Part shown: piece by piece, positions 45,901-56,734 of the stretch
Layout of the letters: every line of letters begins with the position of its first letter
How positions within the stretch are numbered: the first letter of the stretch is position 1
Assembly (NCBI RefSeq): GCF_032854445.1
Contig: NC_088297.1
Span: 4,029,991-4,093,990, forward strand
Reading direction: 5' to 3'
Length of the DNA: 64,000 bases
Source: Liolophura sinensis
Taxonomy: Eukaryota > Mollusca > Polyplacophora > Chitonida > Chitonidae
Notes under the pieces: generated by a model
What the model was told of the DNA's origin: nothing
The model's input: only the letters and a program-made list of their open reading frames with translations
Databases searched by the model: none
Translations under genes and position numbers: made by a program

Positions 45901-47052
45901 TAGCATTGTGTTTGTTGTGTAATAAGCCAATACTGCTGAACACTGGTTCATACCGGATTTGAAGACATATTTAACATACATATAGCATTGTGTTTGTTGT
46001 GTATTAAGCCAATGCCGCTGAACACTGGTTCATACCGGATTTGAAGACATATTTAACATACATTTAGCACTGTGTTTGTTGTGTAATAAGCCAATACCGC
46101 TGAACACTGGTTCATACTGGATTTGAAGACATATTGAACATACATATAACATTGTGTTTGTTGTGTATTAAGCCAATACCGCTGAACACTGGTTCACACC
46201 GGATTTGAAGACATATTTAACTTACATTTAGCACTGTGTTTGTTGTGTATTATGCCAATACCGCTGAACACTGGTTCACACCGGATTTGAAGACATATTT
46301 AACATACATTTAGCACTGTGTTTGTTGTGTATTAAGCCAATGCCGCTGAACAGTGGTTCATACCGGATTTGAAGACATATTTAACATACATATAGCATTG
46401 TGTTTGTTGTGTATTAAGCAAATACCGCTGAACACTGGTTCATACCGGATTTGAAGACATATTGAACATACATATAACATTGTCTTTGTTGTGTATTAAG
46501 CCAATGCCGCTGAACACTGGTTCATACCGGATTTGAAGACATATTTAACATACATTTAGCACTGTGTTTGTTGTGTATTAAGCCAATACCGCTGAACACT
46601 GGTTCATACCGGATTTGAAGACATATTTAACATACATATAGCATTGTGTTTGTTGTGTATTAAGCCAATACCGCTGAACACTGGTTCATACCGGATTTGA
46701 AGACATATTTAACATACATATAGCATTGTGTTTGTTGTGTATTAAGCCAATACCGCTGAACACTGGTTCATAACGGATTTGAAGACATATTTAACATATA
46801 TATAGCATTGTGTTTGTTGTGTATTAAGCCAATGCCGCTGAACACTGGTTCATACCAGATTTGAAGACATCTTTAACATACATTTAGCATTGTGTTTGTT
46901 GTGTATTAAGCCAATACCGCTGATCACTGGTTCATAATGGATTTGAAGACATATTTAACATACATATAGCATTGTGTTTGTTGTGTATTAAGCCAATGCC
47001 GCTGAACACTGGTTCATACCAGATTTGAAGACATCTTTAACATACATATAGC
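42985..47052. repeat. 82 bp satellite, about 49 copies
   Basis: Unit CACTGGTTCATACCGGATTT + GAAGACATATTTAACATACA + TATAGCATTGTGTTTGTTGT + GTATTAAGCCAATACCGCTGAA. Variants (ACACCGG/ATAACGG, AGCACTG/AGCATTG, GCCGCTG/ACCGCTG) come in blocks, suggesting unequal crossing-over. It occupies most of the e4-e5 intron. Confidence 0.95.
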
Positions 47053-47468
47053 ATAAGCCACATTCGTATTTCAAGGTGCGCGCCACTAGTACACTCACCA
47101 CGACAACGTAGCCAGGGTCAAATTAGCACGCAGCCATGGACAGTGGCCTTTGAAGTTTGAGGCTGCAGCTGCTTTTCACAGCCAATAAAACGGCAACATT
47201 TCAAAGTAAGACTTTCTACTTTGCATTTTCAGCGTCTCCAATGTTTTTTACCATCAGTTACTGTGAATCGGGGCACGATTTCCAATGCAGAGTTTTAATG
47301 AAACAGATATTCAATGTAGTAAGCATGCCACTGCTAGATTAAAGCATAGGCTGTCAAGTGAATATTATCTCTTGCAAAACCTCATGACATTTCTATTAAA
47401 AAAATGGCGGCCTTCTGAAATTCGAAAGTGACTTATTTGCAGTGGGGTAGAATTCAAAACAACGTTAC

Positions 47469-47607
47469 CATTAACAAGGAGCCCTGCTTCCTGTGATGTA
47501 AAGACAACATCAACACAAGCATGAATGACCAGAAAAGCAGATGGTTTTACGCGGATCTCTCGACCAATCACATAAGGGCTTTCCTCTGCTCTCCACACAG
47601 TGCTTCG
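47469..47607 (-). CDS. Exon e4: entry strand of first beta-helix block
   Basis: 139 bp. It encodes RSTVWRAEESPYVIGREIRV and ends EAGLLVNG with one base left over (phase 1). This tail resembles the ends of e6 (...LLFRKLAGIYVEG), e8 (...LLFYTNMAITVEG) and e11 (...LRFEENRGIYVAG). The repeated pattern is an initial I-x-V-x-P-x-x-x-L-x-I strand, then V-x-L-x-F, then x-V-x-G at a phase 1 intron. It is read here as the lead-in strand before a hinge exon and a helix. The exon sits immediately left of a short AT-rich intron and right of the 82 bp satellite. Confidence 0.85.
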
Positions 47608-47763
47608 CTGAAAATGTTTTAAACGTTTAAATCAAATAAGTCAAATAATCAAGAATAACGATATTGCATTTTTGAAAAAAATAAAGAAACAATCAAGATG
47701 ACGAGAAAGACAAAGGGAAGTTTGAACGATGCTATTGATCTATTAAGGCAATTTAAATGTTTT

Positions 47764-47766
<3 letters not shown>

Positions 47767-47802
<36 letters not shown>

Positions 47803-47955
47803 TTATTTATTTATTTGATTGGTGTTTTATGCCATACTCAAGAATATTTCACTTATACGACGGCGGTCAGCATTATGGTGGGTGGAAAGCGGGCAGAGCC
47901 CAGGGGAAACCCACCACTGGAGAAAGCCACTGGAGAAAAGCCAGCATGAGCTGGA
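47767..47955 (-). mobile_element. (TA)n microsatellite followed by SINE-A, head-truncated
   Basis: (TA)n at 47767-47798, then TTTATTTATTTATTTGATTGGTGTTTTATGCC through GCAGAGCCCAGGGGAAACCC; a second short (TA)n at 47957-47972. Intron e3-e4. Confidence 0.82.
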
Positions 47956-48041
47956 CTATATATATATATATATGTAGTGAGTACAGCTTATAAAATAATT
48001 AGTACTGTAGTTTTGGACGCTGTGTGGAACATTACACTTAC

Positions 48042-48167
48042 CTGGATGTCATCAGTTATCTGTGTGGGTTTTCTGGCAACAGGGGTCATGGAGTCGCAGC
48101 CGTAAATCTCAAACCTGAGGGCTGGGCTGCCTCTCCATGTCTGGGGATTTACCGCAATGTAACGAGC
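48042..48167 (-). CDS. Exon e3: end of discoidin domain
   Basis: 126 bp, 42 residues, phase 0 at both ends, donor CAG|GTAAGT. It encodes ARYIAVNPQTWRGSPALRFE followed by IYGCDS. The pattern R-Y-I-x-V-x-P-x-x-W-x-x-x-x-x-L-R-x-E-x-x-G-C is the standard C-terminal end of F5/8 type C domains, and its final Cys pairs with the Cys in e1. The tail MTPVARKPTQITDDIQ is a linker to the next module. With e1 and e2 the domain is about 150 residues, the usual family length. Confidence 0.92.
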
Positions 48168-48194
48168 CTGTGAGGAGAATGACATATTATAGAA

Positions 48195-48490
48195 ACACGA
48201 AGCCAACCAGTCCTGTTTCCTTGCTCTATTCTGTTCTTGCTAAGTGCTAAGCGAGACAGCAACAAATACCATTTTTGAAGTCTTTGGTATGACATGCACC
48301 CCGTTTGATCAACGTCTACCAATTATTTCAAGACAACAAGCCAACCAGTCCTGTTTCCTTGCTCTATTCTGTTTGTGCTGAGGCAGCAACAAGTACCATT
48401 TTTAAAGTCTTTCATATGAATAACCCAGGTTTGATCCAGGTCTCCTGACGTTGAGGCTGACACTCTCACCATTAGGCCATCGAAGCAGTC
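48195..48490 (-). mobile_element. Two tandem SINE-B fragments
   Basis: CAAGCCAACCAGTCCTGTTTCCTTGCTCTATTCTG occurs at 48200 and again at 48340, each followed by GCAACAA(A/G)TACCATTTTTGAAGTCTTT. The second keeps the B box region (CAGGTTTGATCCAGGTCTCC) and a CACCATTAGGCCATCG head. Intron e2-e3. Confidence 0.75.
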
Positions 48491-48908
48491 CTGAATCACA
48501 GGCAGCGGAACCGGGGCGGCTGAAATAATGTTTTTGGGACCAAATGACACCGGCTGAGCGGTTTGAATAAAAATGCTTAATGAGCAAAGGACAACGTGCA
48601 GTTTATCCCGAATTTTTCACAATTTTTTCACCAGAAATCCCCTAATTTGAGTCTCCAGGGATAGAAATGGTGAGTTATTGGACCATCCCCTGCTGAGCTG
48701 GGGTACTACTTCTGCTGCCTCAGCCCCCTCCCCCACCAAACTTTTATAATGTTCCCTTGGTCCTGTAAATGAATGTGAAAACTGTCTCAGTCTTCATGAC
48801 ATCTTACACAAAGTCTCACATCAGCTTATAAATTGAAATTAAAATCTGCGTGGAATAAAGCTTACTGCTTTGTTTCTCTCAAAATGAAAGTGAATCCAAA
48901 CGCCTCAC

Positions 48909-49171
48909 CTCAAATGGGGTCAAGGTCACTTTGACAACTGGTCTCCTCCTGTTGCTTCCCCTTAGCTCTTCCGCTTCACTCCCCCTGCTGTTAACTTGGC
49001 GGTTAGAATAGCCTCTCCAAACCAGGCCGTCCAGGCTGTAGTACAGACGGAATGTCTTGGTATAGTTGTTGGAACTGCCGTGACCTTGAAGGGCAATTGC
49101 TGATATCCTTTTTGTGGAGGTCATTTCAACGGTGATGTACTGGCTCTGGTCATCCTTCCCCACCCAGCCAC
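48909..49171 (-). CDS. Exon e2: core of discoidin domain
   Basis: 263 bp, 88 residues. The peptide holds GGWVGKDDQSQYITVEM, TKRISAIALQGHGS, TKTFRLYYSLDGLVW and VVKVTLTPFE. These match the discoidin strands (W-x-x-x-x-x-D-x-x-Q-x-x-x-V-D-L, then A-x-x-x-Q-G, then F-x-V-x-Y-S-x-D-G-x-x-W). The exon starts with two bases completing the Gly codon from e1 and ends exactly in phase 0 at GAG|gtgagg. The acceptor is aaatttaaag, an AAG rather than CAG, which is usable but weaker. The insert RQVNSRGSEAEELRGSNRRR is basic and looks like a surface loop. Confidence 0.9.
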
Positions 49172-49723
49172 CTTTAAATTTCAAACAAAAAGAATTCCCA
49201 AAATAAACCACTGACTTTTGGCAAGTTACTGACCAACTTTTGCCCGCATAAATAAATACAAATCTCGTTAAATCCCTAGTTATTTTTGGGTCCTACCAAA
49301 TACTCACAAAGCCGAAAATTACCACTAAAATAATCTACCTAGACAACCATATTCACGTCTATTTTATGCATTATAATAATGTGAAATGGTGCATCAACTA
49401 CACCCAAAATGTAAACAAAACGTGTAATTTCAGTGTTATAATTATTCTCCAATACAAATTTCCATATAAAAAAATGGACATTTCCTTCAGCGAAGGAAAG
49501 ATATTAGAAGCTTGGATTATACTTTTGAAAGACAAATGGGATTCAAGGAATGTAAAAAAACCAATGTAAAAAAAAACCTCCCAATTGCCGATGAGCCAGT
49601 TCCACAGGAATTCTGTGTCCAACACCAGGGTTGCTGTCATACTATTCTGGGTATTAACAGTTACTTGTTTTGAACATTTTAAATGGATACTGCACAAATA
49701 TGATCATCCCTTAGCCTCCTCAC
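49172..49723. other. Intron e1-e2 with nothing identified
   Basis: AT-rich. A scrap at 49205-49245 (AAACCACTGACTTTTGGCAAGTTACTGACC) matches SINE-D. No other feature. Confidence 0.6.
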
Positions 49724-49831
49724 CCCCGGTGTTTAGCCTGGCTTCCTGGGCCGGGGAGGCTGGGTTGGTGGAAGAGAGCTGTCTGTCTGTAAGGCCACCA
49801 TTCTCCATCCCAAGCGCACTGCCACATGGTC
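49724..49831 (-). CDS. Exon e1: start of discoidin (F5/8 type C) domain
   Basis: 108 bp, with acceptor tttacag and donor G|GTGAGG. It encodes PCGSALGMENGGLTDRQLSS, the classic start of a discoidin domain (a conserved Cys followed by G-x-L-GMExG and then ditch/loop residues). Discoidin domains are beta-barrels that bind phospholipid, collagen or sugar at the cell surface. The exon opens with two bases that complete a codon, so at least one more 5' exon, presumably with the signal peptide, must exist. I could not find it. It joins e2 in phase to give LNTGG-GWVGKDDQ. Confidence 0.88.
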
Positions 49832-50588
49832 CTGTAAAGATTCAAAATTCAAAAGTTTAACCGATGTATAATCTGATTACACAAATGGACAAATGTAATA
49901 AATCGAATAAACCATGGTAGTACTTGTAAATGTTATCAGCATTATCAAATTCCCTTCAAAGAGTCTTTTCACGTGAAATAATTAGCATATACCCTAAAAG
50001 TTCACCCATAAAAGTGCATGCATTTCAGAGACTATTTTAGGCTGTGCTGAAAACGTTGTCAATTGAAAAAACATCTTTCTACCTTCCAAACAAACTTCAA
50101 TACACCAGTTTAAAATAAATATAACTCTCACAATGAGCCAATCGGAATTTCAGGGGTTTCAGGGGTCTCGGGGGTTCGCGCAGATTTAACCTAAACCAGG
50201 TAAGGGGTTCTTGCAAGTGAAATCTTAAAACAAACCAAGGACATGGCCACAACTGATGAATCTCAAAGTGGAAGAGGGGACGTTAATCTGCCAGATAAAA
50301 ACCGATTTTAATTTATCAGTGATTAACGAAATCATTTTCTTGCTTTCAAACTACTGTAGCGCCTACGACTGTCGACAGGCACAGTGTTGTTGTTGTAATG
50401 TACTATTCTTGAACAACTATTTTAACGTATAAAAGAAGCCAGTAAATCTCTATCATAGAAGAGTCAGATATGCTATTTCATTATTTTAAAGCAATTAAAT
50501 GTGTACCTGGTTTATTGAACGATAAATCGTCAACAGCTGACCGTCAATAGGCTTTTCTTGGATGCGCCATAAACACAAGAGTTCATCT

Positions 50589-50603
50589 GTGGCGCCATTT
50601 TAA
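50589..50603 (-). promoter_or_regulatory. YY1-like motif, possible promoter of the giant gene
   Basis: AAAATGGCGCC on the minus strand, about 760 bp upstream of e1. YY1-type AAnATGGCG motifs often mark animal start sites. No signal-peptide frame was found between here and e1, so this is a weak call. Confidence 0.3.
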
Positions 50604-51296
50604 CCATTGATCATGTGACGAAGTTACTATAGGTGGCGCTTCATGACGTTTTCTCTTGGAATTTGTCATTCGCGTGCCACAGACCTTAAACACTTGACAG
50701 CCGATAAGCGATGGTATGAAATGTAATTTATGAAACAGGCCTACCGGTATGTGTAATTAGAACAAGCCGATTCTTTGGCTAATGGTGGTAATATTAGCGG
50801 ACTGGAAAGGAATTCAAAATAACATACGAACCCGGGAAAAGCATTTCAGACGAAACTAAGCAAAAAGAGAGAATTTCATTTAATAAAATTCATTGAACTT
50901 TCTGGAATATGTAGCTATCAGTGTTCGGCTGCTTCCATGCCACTTGAAAAAGAAATATAATCTCCAAAATGATAATTTAATTATACCGTTTCATGCCACT
51001 TTTAACGCACTTTACTGATAAATTCTTCTCATAGGCCTACCCTATCTATGTCATGGGGAAAGCCCCCTTGGTGTTTGGTAATTTCTCGGTTCAAGCTACA
51101 TAAGGTCTATGTAGGAGAAATATTAAACCAATAAGACCTAGATGAGATAGGCCCTATATGTCTACAGTAACTAATCAGAATTTAAAATAATCCTAAATTT
51201 AAAAATCGGAAATTATGTCAATTCATATCTTGATAAAATATCTCATCCGGTAGAAAATTTTAAAGCGTAGGCCTACTCTCCAAAATATAGGCCCTG

Positions 51297-51552
51297 TTAG
51301 ATTTAACAGAAAGCATGATGTCTGAGTGATACTACAGTGTATTCTCTTATTGCAGCAGATTATTCTGTTAAATATAACAGACACAGGCATATTCTGTTAA
51401 ATATAACAGACACAGGCCTATTCTGTTAATTGAACATGAAAATTGTATTAGACCAGAGCTGAATATGTTATGTTATAATAACAGAATACATTCTACATAG
51501 CATCGCTCAAACAACAGTGTTTCTGGTAAAATTAACAGATTCATGTGTTAGA
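51297..51552. mobile_element. MITE-like palindromic element, copy 1
   Basis: Subterminal inverted repeats: TCTGAGTGATACTACAGTGTATTCTCTTATT on the left and AATAACAGAATACATTCTACATAGCATCGCTCA on the right, plus flanking TTTAACAGAAA/TTTCTGGTAAAATTAACAGA. The core TATTCTGTTAAATATAACAGACACAGGC is duplicated inside. Relatives at 56410-56660 and 60837-60930. Confidence 0.72.
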
Positions 51553-51812
51553 GTACCGACAGACCTATATATTAAAGGCATAATATGTACATAACTGTAC
51601 GCCAGCCGTACTGACGCTGGTGGTTCAAAATTTAAACTTTATAGGATAGAAGCCTATTTAGCTCACTTACATATAGGCCTAACCAACATGTATGGTTAGA
51701 GAACTGAATACATAATGCCACCCACGTCAGCTTGTAGGCCCGTACCATGAACCAGTAGGCCCAGAAGGTCAGTACCCACAAGAATTAGGCATGCTTTACA
51801 TGTTGGCCTGGG

Positions 51813-51814
<2 letters not shown>

Positions 51815-51908
<94 letters not shown>
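51815..51908. repeat. (TA)47 microsatellite
   Basis: 94 bp of pure TA repeats. Likely highly variable. Confidence 0.98.
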
Positions 51909-51911
<3 letters not shown>

Positions 51912-52049
51912 GTTAAAAGCTATAGCTATACATTGATTTACATGTATATCAAGTATCAATTTGCTGAAACATATGCGTTTCTTCATGTACAGATCTATAT
52001 AAATTCGCCGTGTATGTTATAACTTATCAAGAGTTGGTAGTGACTGGTT

Positions 52050-52205
52050 TACCACGGGCACTCCAGTTTACCACGGGAGCTCCAGTGTACCTCGGGCGCT
52101 CTAGTTTACCACGGGCACTCCAGTTTACCACGGGCACTCTAGCTTACCACGGGCACTCTAGTTTACCACGGGCACTCTAGTTTACCACGGGCACTCCAAT
52201 TCCTT
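52050..52205. repeat. 19 bp tandem array (TTTACCACGGGCACTCCAG)
   Basis: About eight copies with small changes (GAGCTC, CCTCGGGCG). Confidence 0.9.
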
Positions 52206-53225
52206 CCACAGTTGGAGCTTATCACCGCTGTACGTATGGGCCTAAGTTTTTTGGAAGTGGAAAGTATGGCAGGAAATAGCAGTAAAATGAACCTGGATTG
52301 TTATTGCTAAATTAAGCTAATATGTATTTATTCGATAGGAGTTCCACTGAAAAAAAATTTTTATAAGAGCTAAATTACAGTGATATACATATCATATATA
52401 AAGATAGAGTCTCAAGTCAGCGTATATATATAATGTCATCTCGATTAGGCTTCATACAAAGATAAATGCATATTTTATCGATTTTAAGCAATTACATTTC
52501 TGTTATATTGTAGTCTCTCTGCTCACTGAAAAACGTAAGTATCCACGGCATGTTTGGAAGCATCCGATGTGGTTGGGCTATAGGCCTCCCGAACAATGGA
52601 AGTGGATTTGGCTTCGACCCCTGGAGAAAAAATATCCTCCAAACTCGCCCTCAATTTCAAATTATTGATTAGGGTCCAGGGAATTTACCCGTCAGAAGAA
52701 AGCAGGGTAATTTCAACTGGATTCCACCGAGCCGCCGGGAATATACACCGGAGAGAAAATTATTGGGAAGGAGACTAATCCAATAGGATTTTCCAAATAT
52801 ATTTGCTGCTGATTGTCAAAGTGCGTGGTCACTATGGGAACAACGTCACTGACCAGCCAGTGAACTATATGCTTATGTACAGATTTCGTTTTATAGCTTT
52901 TCACATGACCCCAATGGTTTAAAACGAGGTTAACAACTTGTCATTTAGGTATAGGGAATGGCGACAGAAATGAGCCTGTCAATGAAGACAGTTTAATGAA
53001 GCGGGTGTATATGAAGCGGGTGTATGTGACATTTGCGGACGTACTGAGGATACAGGTGGGTTATTCACATCTGCTGACGGCGTCAATATGGTCACTGTTG
53101 TATCCAGAAATTCACCGTGATAATCATCCTTCCTTTTTCTAGAGTTCCAGAGTTCAGTTGCCCATTCCCTATACGTCTAGTGAACTTTAAAACGTAATAA
53201 CAGGGAACGATTATCATTTCTCTTT

Positions 53226-53410
53226 AAGGCATATTCCGATCAGTCCGTTGTCAGTGGGGTCGCAGGTTCGAATCCAGCTCTCACTGGTTCCGTTGTGGCC
53301 TTTTGCCATGTAGATGCATGGTAAAAGATGATGCTTAGGCGTAATCCGCGCGCCATGGTTTCTCCAAACAATAACATGAAAGTGGTTGCAAAAGAGAAGA
53401 AGAAGAAGAA
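53226..53410 (+). mobile_element. SINE with tRNA-like head, plus strand
   Basis: GTCGCAGGTTCGAATCCAGC is a B box, and the sequence ends in an (AAG)n(AAT)n tail at about 53395-53418. Related in layout to the element at 58147-58375. Confidence 0.6.
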
Positions 53411-55252
53411 TAATAAGATAGGCATTAATTAAAAAGAATATCAAAAAAGGACATAATTACAGCCATCTTTTGTTCAATTAAATTAGTTACTTTTCTCGCT
53501 GTTTTGCCTTTATTTCCTTTCCTTCTTGGGCATGGAAGAAATTGCGTGACAACTTGTAGACCTCAAAGCCGCCATCATGTGATGGGATGAGCGAGTCGAC
53601 CTGTCGAATGACACTAATGAACATGCATTATTCATGAGATTTTAGCATTCGACACCGTCTGAACGCAAATTATAAAATAGACATATGTTATTTTCATTCA
53701 ACTTTCCTTCGAGTTTCACTGAACAGGACTTTCATGACACTTTCGATATCAGCGAAACCGTATCATACTCGACAGAGGCACATGTAATATATGTAGGCCT
53801 ATCGCTACAAGTTAATGTAAACGTATACCCCCCCCCCTCCCCCGTCTTTCACTTGTCTTCCTGAAGCAAACTATTACACATGTCAGCGCAACCCCGAAAA
53901 AAGTTGCTGCTATGGCGAGATAAATAATGCAACTGTTACAAATCCGCGCGTGCTCCGTTGTTAGGTAGATGCTCGGCGCATGCTTCGTTGTTCGGTAGAT
54001 GCATGGTTAAGGTGCAAGAACATATTTCCTGGCACACACTCATTTTAACATAAGAAGCCTATACGCACTTAAAATCAAGTTGCCATGCAACGCAAGACCG
54101 GTATCTTTAACCTGACGAAATCAGGTCGGCCAAAAGAAACGATATATCAGCAAGAAAGCGGGAAATTCCCGGAATGTAGTCTATCCGTCTTCGTGTACCT
54201 ACAGTCTGGTGCATTCCAGGCTGGAATAACATATGTCGTGTCGAGTTGTTCTTGGTTCATGCCAATTGATGGCCGCATCAAGCAGATTCCGGGCAAGCCG
54301 ATCAGTCAAGCATGAGAGACGACGGCCAGGATTGGTCAATAAATACCCACTTGACCATCCCTCCAATCAAAACCCGACATACACCCGCCAAGGTGACGCC
54401 ATACAGTTTGGCAGGTGAATCACTGTCGTCTGCGCCAATATATAAACGACACTGCAGGAGTATTCGGGAAAAACAACCACTGGTATGCTTCGGGTACAGA
54501 TGGATTTGGAGGTGGGTGACTTTATGGCTGACCGAAAACGGCGCACGTGTGAACGGCTTTATGGGAGATAGGAAAAAAACGGCACATGCCTATAAGGCCT
54601 ATGCTTCAAGCACGTATGGATTTAGAGACGGGGTGGTTTTATGGCCAGCAGAGATCTGAGTTGCACACTATTTCACATCACAGGACACGGCTGTCCTATA
54701 AACTCGGCACCTAAACGACCATATGTAAACGAATAAAACAGTTTAGGTACTAAACCGGATTGATGAATGGATGGGGGTGGAAGGATGGAAGACAGAGAGA
54801 AGCGTTGTTCACTCAATACTTCATATGGCAGGATTTGGCTGTAGTGCGCATGTGCATTAATTGAAACCACGGTTTAGGAACAATTAACTCAAAACAACGT
54901 GATAAACAAAGGTACTAATTAGAATTTTGTGGAGAACACAGTTACGAAAGAATAAAACACTTACACAAAACTCAGAGCACCAACGACAGCGTGACGGTTG
55001 ACAAATGCTCACACAGGTGACCGGTGAAATATGACCTCTTCACCTCAGTTAAGGTTTCATTCTAACTGTCCATGTAAATGCTTAAACACTAGCAAACAAG
55101 ACACAAAGCACTCTTCTGTGGTACAAAACTTTGCCAAATATTGTCTTTTAGCTGTGCGAAGAAGAGCACATTTGTTAGCTAGTTAACTATATAGACTTGT
55201 TCTCTTCTCTAGCAAAAAGCCTGCACAAAATTCGTATATATTGTAACTTTAT

Positions 55253-55302
55253 TATTTTATTTATTTATTTGATTGGTGTTTTACGCTGTACTCAAGAATA
55301 TT
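55253..55302 (-). mobile_element. SINE-A tail scrap
   Basis: TTTATTTATTTATTTGATTGGTGTTTTACGCTGTACTC only. Confidence 0.75.
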
Positions 55303-55605
55303 TAAAACGTATTACCAAACTTTATATGACGTCATTAGGAAATTAATTTGTGAAAATTTAGGTTTGATGAGATAAGTAGCCATCAATGACCGGTACACCG
55401 TACCAAAGTCTCATTGGGAATATATGTTGATACCAAATGCTGTCTCATTCGTGCAAAATTCGAGTAAAGCTTTAAATAAAGATAAAATAAACACGAAAAA
55501 TTCACCATTGAGATCTTACAAGCAGCGATGCACGCGCTTTTCAAAAATGCACTCAACGATGAAGAACAAAGAAGGTATGTAAGACACCTAAACGCCATAT
55601 CAGTA

Positions 55606-55990
55606 TTCAGGGTGGAGCAGAAGTCTGGGCCCATAGTCAGTTTTATATAGAATTTGTTTTCATTCATTTTTAACATAATTTTGATCATTTGAGTATCGTG
55701 TATAATTTTATTATTATCTTTCAGATTGTTACCCATAGCAGAGAAGCTAACAATTCCAGAAAGAGTAGAACTTGTGCTTTTGTATGCGAAGGTTTTGTGC
55801 CTTGATATGGAAATTTTGTCTTGGACAGATGAATTAAATAACTCTATACTTCGAAATGTGCAAAGATCATGTGTTTCCTGAGTAAAAAAGTGTTTGGAGA
55901 AAGGTGGAAGTCAGTTCGAACACTTTTTGTTAACTGCAAATTGTTATATAGTAAATTGCCTATAGGTCCAGACTTTTGCTCCACCCTGTA
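55606..55990 (+). mobile_element. Internally deleted mariner/pogo-like DNA transposon
   Basis: Inverted ends CAGGGTGGAGCAGAAGTCTG (55608) and CTATAGGTCCAGACTTTTGCTCCACCCTG (to 55988), flanked by TA. Inside, after a splice-like TTATCTTTCAG, the plus strand reads KLTIPERVELVLLYAKV, the usual N-terminus of a mariner/pogo-type transposase helix-turn-helix, then VQRSCVS, a stop, and VKKCLEKGGSQFEHFL, like the transposase C-terminus. The catalytic DDE core is missing, so it cannot be autonomous. Confidence 0.78.
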
Positions 55991-56283
55991 TATACATGTG
56001 TAAGGCTACTCGACGCTTCGACAAAAAAAAACACAAAATATAGCACAAAATATATCGTTATCTCACAGCAAGGCTACACCGGAAATACTATGCACATTCG
56101 GGCAAAATACTGAAAATTGATTCCAGATGCGAATTGAATTTAATTACTGCATTAAATCCGACTGTGAATAGTTAAACCTTCTGATGTTCGGTAAGCTACA
56201 TGGATATTTGGTGTGACGGAATGTACGTACCACCTCGCCTGATACCCATTACATTCTTTACTACTGGTTTACTCCCAAAAATA

Positions 56284-56402
56284 TATTTATTTATTTATTT
56301 GATTGGTGTTTTACGCCGTACTCAACAATATTTCACTTATACAACGGCGGCCAGCATTATGGTGGGAGGAAACCGGGCAGAGACCGAGGGAAGCCCACAA
56401 CC
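56284..56402 (-). mobile_element. SINE-A tail and central fragment
   Basis: TTTATTTATTTATTTGATTGGTGTTTTACGCCGTACTCAAC through GGGAAGCCCACAACC; the MITE-like copy 2 begins at once. Confidence 0.8.
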
Positions 56403-56404
56403 TA

Positions 56405-56660
56405 CACTCAAAGAAATACTCTGTTACATTTAAGAGAAATTCTGTTGTCTGAGTGATCCTAAGATATATTCTGTTATTGCAGTGGATTATTGTTTTAAAC
56501 ATAACAGACATGTTCTATTGATTCAACATAAAGATTGAATTAGACTAACGCAATATTGAATTCAATATGACACATTATGTTGTAATTACAGAATACATTC
56601 TTACTAGCATCGCTCACGAAGATAAGAGACTTTCTGCTAATATTAACAGATCATTTTTGT
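56405..56660. mobile_element. MITE-like palindromic element, copy 2
   Basis: CTGTTACATTTAAGAGAAATTCTGTTGTCTGAGTGATCCTAAG on the left and TTACAGAATACATTCTTACTAGCATCGCTCACG plus TTTCTGCTAATATTAACAGA on the right, as in copy 1. It has no coding capacity. Confidence 0.7.
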
Positions 56661-56734
56661 ACACCAAAAATTAACTTCATGCTTGCCTAACTGCGGTTAA
56701 TGGATAAGTGATCGTATTTAACGGGTTACGGGTG

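Larger units (their letters stand above)
1..49831 (-). other. Giant multi-domain extracellular adhesion/matrix gene (partial)
   Basis: Twenty-nine coding exons run from 49831 down to position 1 and beyond. Every exon-exon junction keeps a single reading phase, which is strong evidence for one transcript. Domain order by approximate residue of the visible protein: discoidin 1-166; beta-helix blocks about 167-1724; SRCR about 1725-1846; beta-helix plus three EGFs 1847-2341; laminin-EGF-like and TIG 2342-2451; EGF 2452-2522; beta-sandwich-like region 2523-3700; cadherin repeat at the end. All recognisable domains are extracellular, so the product should be secreted or a membrane protein. Beta-helix plus SRCR recalls the Drosophila tricellular-junction protein bark beetle/Anakonda; the discoidin, TIG and cadherin parts do not belong to that protein as I know it. 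The first (signal peptide) exon and the 3' end are missing from this model. It could be two genes wrongly chained, but the matching phases argue against that. Confidence 0.82.

Noticed and set aside
53240-53425. 61-codon minus-strand frame with a hydrophobic start (MPILLFFFFFSF) as the missing signal peptide
   Set aside because: It is antisense to a SINE with a B box (GFEPAT peptide is the usual sign) and has no donor in the needed phase.
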